Part shown: positions 5,754 to 7,216 of the stretch, one piece after another
Position numbering within the stretch: the stretch's first letter is position 1
How the letters are laid out: the number at the start of each line of letters is the position of its first letter
Source: Actinomycetospora sp.
GTDB lineage: Bacteria > Actinomycetota > Actinomycetes > Mycobacteriales > Pseudonocardiaceae
NCBI GenBank assembly: GCA_025925615.1
Contig: JAICLN010000217.1
Span: 1 to 7,216, forward strand
Length of the DNA: 7,216 bases
Reading direction: 5' to 3'
Notes under the pieces: generated by a model
The model's input: only the letters and a program-made list of their open reading frames with translations
The model's database searches: none
Told to the model about the DNA's origin: nothing
Made by a program: the position numbers and the translations under genes

Positions 5754-7037
5754 GTGAGGCCGGTGGACCTGGTGCGGGACCTGCGACTCGGTGCCCGGCT
5801 GGCCGTGCTGCGCGGCGGCGGCCGGGTGCTCGCGCTGGCCGGGGACCCGGTCATGCAACTGGCCTACCGACCCTGGATCGACGACCCGCGCCTCGTCCAC
5901 CGCCGGCTCCGGGACGGCCCGCAGCCCTACGCCAGCCGCACCGGGATGATGGTCGTCGCCACCGCGGCGGCCTGCGAGGACGTGGTGCGGGACCGCCGCT
6001 ACGGCGTGCGCACCCGCGCCGGGGGCACCCCGGGCGGTGCCGTGGACGGCGGCCGGGACCCGCTCCTCGAGCCGGTCGAGCTCTCCGTGCTGGGCCTCGA
6101 CCCGCCCGAGCACACCCGGCTGCGGCGCCTCGTGGCCCCGGCCTTCACCCCGGCCCGGATCGCGGCCCGGGAGGAGCTCGTGACGGGCGTCGCCGATCAG
6201 CTGGTCGAGCACGCCGCCGCCCAGGGCCGCTTCGACCTCGTCGCCCAGCTCGCCGTGCCGCTACCGGTCGCGATCATCGCCGACATCCTCGGCGTGCCCG
6301 ACGCCGACGCGGACGCCTTCGCCCACTGGGGCCGGGCGGTCGGGGCCGGGCTCGGCGGCGTCACCTCGCTGCCCGCCCTGCACCGGCTCGAGCGCGCGGT
6401 CGTCGAGCTCCGGTCGCTCATGGCCGACCTGCTCGACCGCCGGCGCCGCGCGGGCCCCGCCGACGACGGCGACGTGCTGGGCCGGCTCGCCGGCGAGGAC
6501 GTCGGCGACGACGAGGCCGTCAGCCTCGCGGTCCTGCTGCTGCTCGCGGGGTTCGAGACCACGAGCGGGCTGATCGGGAACGCGGTCGTCGCGATGCTCG
6601 AGGCCGGCGATCCCTGGGAGCAGCTGGTCGCCGACCCGCCGGCCGCCGCACCGGCCGTCGTCGAGGAGACCCTGCGCTACGACCCGCCCGTGCAGTTCAC
6701 CGCCCGCGTCCCGCACGTCGAGGTCGAGCTGGGTGGCCAGACGATCGCGCCCGACACCACCGTGCTCGCCATGCTCGGGGCGGCCGGACGGGACCCGGCC
6801 GTGCACACCGACCCCGACACGTTCGACCCGACGCGGACGACGGCGGGGGAGCACCTCGCGTTCTCCGGCGGCGTCCACTACTGCCTCGGCGCACCCCTGG
6901 CCCGGCTCGAGGCCCGCGTCGCCCTCGCCGCGCTGGCCACCCGCCTGCCGCGGCTGCGCCGGCTGCCCGGGGCCGCGCGACGGCGTTCCCTCCTGCTGAG
7001 CGAGTTCACGCAGCTCCCGCTCGGGACGGGGCGCTGA
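5754..7037 (+). CDS. Cytochrome P450 (bacterial, soluble)
   Basis: This 427-residue haem-thiolate monooxygenase should hydroxylate or otherwise oxidise a small hydrophobic substrate, using electrons from a ferredoxin and reductase that are not encoded in the window. All signatures are present: HTRLRRLVAPAFTP (C helix, His120), the I-helix oxygen groove LLAGFETTSG (acid Glu268, Thr269/Thr270), ExxR as Glu305-Arg308 in EETLRYDPPVQ, and the haem loop FSGGVHYCLG with ligand Cys377. Phe267 replaces the His often seen in AGHETT. The length is standard and there is no membrane anchor. An Asp/Ala-rich loop (about 232-240) is variable. I chose GTG at 5754, with GAGGGG 2-7 bases upstream; in-frame GTG at 5763 is equally defensible. 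It is divergent from the enoyl-CoA hydratase, which may mean shared regulation. I cannot assign a CYP family or substrate. Confidence 0.96.
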   Translation: MRPVDLVRDLRLGARLAVLRGGGRVLALAGDPVMQLAYRPWIDDPRLVHRRLRDGPQPYASRTGMMVVATAAACEDVVRDRRYGVRTRAGGTPGGAVDGGRDPLLEPVELSVLGLDPPEHTRLRRLVAPAFTPARIAAREELVTGVADQLVEHAAAQGRFDLVAQLAVPLPVAIIADILGVPDADADAFAHWGRAVGAGLGGVTSLPALHRLERAVVELRSLMADLLDRRRRAGPADDGDVLGRLAGEDVGDDEAVSLAVLLLLAGFETTSGLIGNAVVAMLEAGDPWEQLVADPPAAAPAVVEETLRYDPPVQFTARVPHVEVELGGQTIAPDTTVLAMLGAAGRDPAVHTDPDTFDPTRTTAGEHLAFSGGVHYCLGAPLARLEARVALAALATRLPRLRRLPGAARRRSLLLSEFTQLPLGTGR

Positions 7038-7064
7038 CGACCCGGACACGACCGGCGCCTGAAC

Positions 7065-7097
7065 TTGACAAGGTACTTCGAGCGTCGAAAGAATACT
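7065..7097 (+). promoter_or_regulatory. Promoter-like island with operator-like inverted repeat
   Basis: A perfect -35 box TTGACA (7065-7070) is followed by the inverted repeat TTCGA-GCG-TCGAA (7077-7089) and AATACT (7092-7097), a four-of-six match to a -10 box. The 21-base spacing is too long for a standard sigma-70-type promoter. A spacing this wide with a dyad between the boxes is the arrangement that MerR-type regulators correct, but it could also be chance. The island is clearly less GC-rich than its surroundings. No gene follows inside the window. Confidence 0.35.
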
Positions 7098-7118
7098 GTT
7101 GCGACGGCGAACGAAGCT

Positions 7119-7153
7119 GCCCGCCGTGGTCCTCCCCCCGGACCACGGCGGGC
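7119..7153 (+). terminator. Strong hairpin terminator
   Basis: GCCCGCCGTGGTCC (7119-7132) pairs perfectly over 14 bp with GGACCACGGCGGGC (7140-7153) around a 7-base pyrimidine loop. There is no T tract, as is usual in actinomycetes. It lies 81 bases after the P450 stop and would end its transcript. The stem also works for a gene arriving on the minus strand from beyond the window. Confidence 0.72.
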
Positions 7154-7160
7154 GCCGAGG

Positions 7161-7216
7161 GTCGGCCCCCCCGGGCGCGCCCGGCGGGCGCCCCCCCGCC
7201 CCCCCCGGCGCCCCCC
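7161..7216. repeat. C-rich low-complexity tail with a 14-base palindrome
   Basis: The last 56 bases are mostly runs of six to eight C broken by CGGG and GGCG, including the perfect palindrome CCGGGCGCGCCCGG (7171-7184). I see no gene. Such runs at a sequence edge often mark a contig end with unreliable homopolymer lengths. Confidence 0.55.

Overview
The window is very GC-rich, its codons end mostly in G or C, and several genes start with GTG. This points to a high-GC actinomycete. A Pseudonocardiales-type genome is my guess from the gene content and is not proven. I found eight protein-coding genes, one of them cut by the left edge. Six run on the minus strand and two on the plus strand. No tRNA, rRNA, insertion sequence, CRISPR array or phage gene is visible.

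Left block, 1-2147, all minus strand: an amidase-signature hydrolase whose 3' end lies outside the window; a 74-residue protein of unknown function with a very good ribosome binding site; and a three-histidine-box membrane fatty acid desaturase. A 256-base gap (2148-2403) separates the desaturase from a plus-strand CspA-type cold-shock gene. The two genes are divergent, so the gap should hold both promoters. It contains two inverted repeats. A membrane desaturase next to a cold-shock RNA chaperone suggests a small cold-response pair, which is an inference from context.

Middle block, 2655-5699, all minus strand: an enoyl-CoA hydratase/isomerase, a GT4-like glycosyltransferase and an alpha/beta hydrolase, in that transcription order. 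The first two are 56 bases apart and are probably cotranscribed. The hydrolase follows after 139 bases and may have its own promoter. It converges with the cold-shock gene on a shared hairpin terminator.

Right block, 5754-7216: a complete bacterial class I-type cytochrome P450 on the plus strand, divergent from the enoyl-CoA hydratase across only about 54 bases. A perfect 14-bp hairpin terminator lies beyond it. Between the P450 stop and that hairpin is an AT-richer island with a TTGACA box and a tight inverted repeat but no gene. The last 50 or so bases are C homopolymers and palindromes and look like a contig end.

The genes read as lipid or acyl-CoA metabolism plus cold adaptation, not as a recognisable defence, mobile or biosynthetic system. 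The best leads are the divergent desaturase/cold-shock pair with its palindrome, a Phe-to-Ser change in the RNA-binding RNP2 motif of the cold-shock protein, and the geneless promoter-operator-terminator island at the right end.
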